A DNA stretch of 64,000 bases, from positions 10,642,961 through 10,706,960 of the forward strand of contig NC_135071.1 in assembly GCF_051401765.1 (NCBI RefSeq), given 5' to 3'. The first letter of the stretch is position 1. Every line of letters starts with the position of its first letter. Below the pieces are notes generated by a model, which saw only the letters and a program-made list of their open reading frames with translations, was not told where the DNA came from and searched no databases. Of the stretch, positions 62,574-64,000 are shown in pieces. This stretch comes from Calliopsis andreniformis. Taxonomy: Eukaryota > Arthropoda > Insecta > Hymenoptera > Andrenidae. A program made the translations under genes and the position numbers.

Positions 62574-64000
62574 GTGAGTAGAAACTCTTTTCGCATAATG
62601 GTACATATCCATAGAATGCATGCATACAATGCGTCATTCGAGGCCGTCGTTTTTACCTCGTAACCTCTGATTAATAAATTTTTAATGAAAGTACGCGGTG
62701 GTTGAAAAATATGTTGGATATAGGGATAAAGCGGCACTATCGACCTGAGCCTCGCTGTTTATTAAAAATGCCTTTGACACACGTGCTCCCTTTATTCTTT
62801 TTAAATACTCTGATATTATTTCTGCCTTGTATTGCAATTAATACCGTGACTAATAAAATGCTTTTGACGGTGAATATATTGTTCCCTTCTTTTTTTCGTG
62901 CAGTCCCTTAATTCATTTGCATCAAAGAATAGGTCGCTTCATTTTGTTTTTTACGTGAATAGTGCGCTGATTTTTGCTGATATGAATAGACGAAGGGAAC
63001 TAGCGAGTAATTTTTTTCGATTTTTATGAAACTGTCAAATGGCAATATCAAAAACAGGTGATGAGAAGTCTAATATGGTCAACAAACGTTACAATTTGTT
63101 TTATTAACACTTGTAGTACATCCTGGCTATTGCTGGGGACACTTCTGACTCGCACCAGAGAGTCACTAGTGGCTGGCATAGAGTATTTATCCACATTTCT
63201 GTGTTCGTATCTATTTTTGTATCTTTGGAATAAAATTATTTTTAAAAAAAGAATTTTATAAAAAGTGATAGTATAAAAAACAAGTAAACTCAAATAGAAC
63301 AATTCCTCAGTTTATCCATAAAAGTACTTTTTTATACATGAGTTTAATCTAAAGGCACAGAATCAGGTACGAGCTCAGAAATATGGACAAGTACCCTAAT
63401 ATTGGGAGGGTTAACCCTAGGAATAGTAGGAATACTAGGAATAAGGAGGGGAATTCCTTCAAGCCTAGATTTCGAATATGTAATGTTAAATTTAAGCTAT
63501 TTCCAATTAAGCATATCATGTATAATCTTTAAAGAATCGATTAAGTATCATTTATTTTTAAGAAATAAATTGTAGATAGGTACATCATTTAATCTGGTTC
63601 GCATGATATCTACAACATTATTGAATTCGAGTTTGCTACTCAATATTATTCAAAGAAACGCACCAAATTCAAAGTTAGGTTCCTATATAATTTTTTATTG
63701 AAATTGTATAATTTTTTCATGAAAGAAATGAAGAAAGTGGTTCTAGCCCTATTTTAGGGACTTAAATTAGTGCCAGGGTAATTCTTAACCCTAGAGGCTA
63801 ATTCATCCAGGATCCATCTTCGATCCAGAGAACACTATTCTGAGTTCCCACTAGAACTACACTTTTTCTATACATTGAATGATTTAAACAAATTAATTTC
63901 CGTGAGAGCATTATACAATTACACAGTTACAGGCGTAAAAGAAATTGTAGAAGCAAGTAGTGTTGACTGAATCACAAAAATTGTTCATCCTCATACTTTT
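62574..64000 (+). other. Intron after the TM1 exon, running off the window
   Basis: No further rhomboid exon (no VGFF..YH-type or GxSG-type frame) was found to the window end. CCCTA-rich pieces with inverted TAACCCTAG motifs occur at 63391-63440 and 63745-63795 and may be part of an unrecognised element. The short frames on both strands look like chance. Confidence 0.6.

Overview
The window is AT-rich, gene-poor eukaryotic DNA. Long non-coding stretches are broken by short GC-richer islands. There are no bacterial-type operons, rRNAs, convincing tRNAs or CRISPR arrays. The few coding pieces are short exons with GT/AG splice sites. The one recognisable protein resembles the EF-hand rhomboid proteases of animals (Drosophila rho-4, vertebrate RHBDL1/3). 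That protein, the TE relics (mariner, non-LTR retrotransposon, several foldback/MITE-like elements) and the composition all fit an insect, most likely a hymenopteran such as a bee. The species is inferred, not shown.

The backbone of the window is one plus-strand gene, a rho-4-like intramembrane serine protease. One exon (30773-30885) encodes the linker after the EF-hands. The next (62456-62573) encodes the juxtamembrane segment with YYADHYTCCPPP and the start of the first membrane helix. They are separated by an intron of about 31.6 kb and join in matching phase. The EF-hand exons before 30773 and the catalytic exons after 62573 were not found and probably lie outside the window.

Inside the 31.6-kb intron, at about 41.75-42.78 kb, is a strong CpG-rich promoter-like island with a cluster of TCAGTC initiator-type motifs. 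It is followed by an open frame from an ATG at 42621 to a donor at 42782 whose phase fits the 62456 exon. This suggests an alternative first exon giving a protease without EF-hands. A second, TATA-type promoter candidate with a strong donor lies at 17.1-17.44 kb. A possible unrelated minus-strand first coding exon lies at 23967-24017.

Region by region: 1-6.1 kb non-coding with GC islands; 6.1-6.5 kb mariner relic; 6.5-14.3 kb non-coding; 14.3-14.6 kb non-LTR relic; 17.1 kb promoter candidate; 20.1 kb small inverted-repeat element; 24.0 kb minus-strand exon candidate; 26.38-30.05 kb giant foldback element ending 0.7 kb before the first rhomboid exon; 34.85-35.31 kb MITE; 35.45 kb hAT-like terminus; 38.1 kb possible retroelement relic; 41.75-42.78 kb CpG island and alternative first exon; 47.86 and 49.80 kb palindromic MITEs; 54.89-55.11 kb near-perfect hairpin; 62.46 kb rhomboid exon.

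The most unusual object is the 3.67-kb foldback. It has two long inverted arms with TATACAGGGTGTCCC termini, an arm-specific array of three degenerate units of about 140-150 bp, and protein-like blocks shared between the arms. All identity statements are by eye; no alignment or database search was run.
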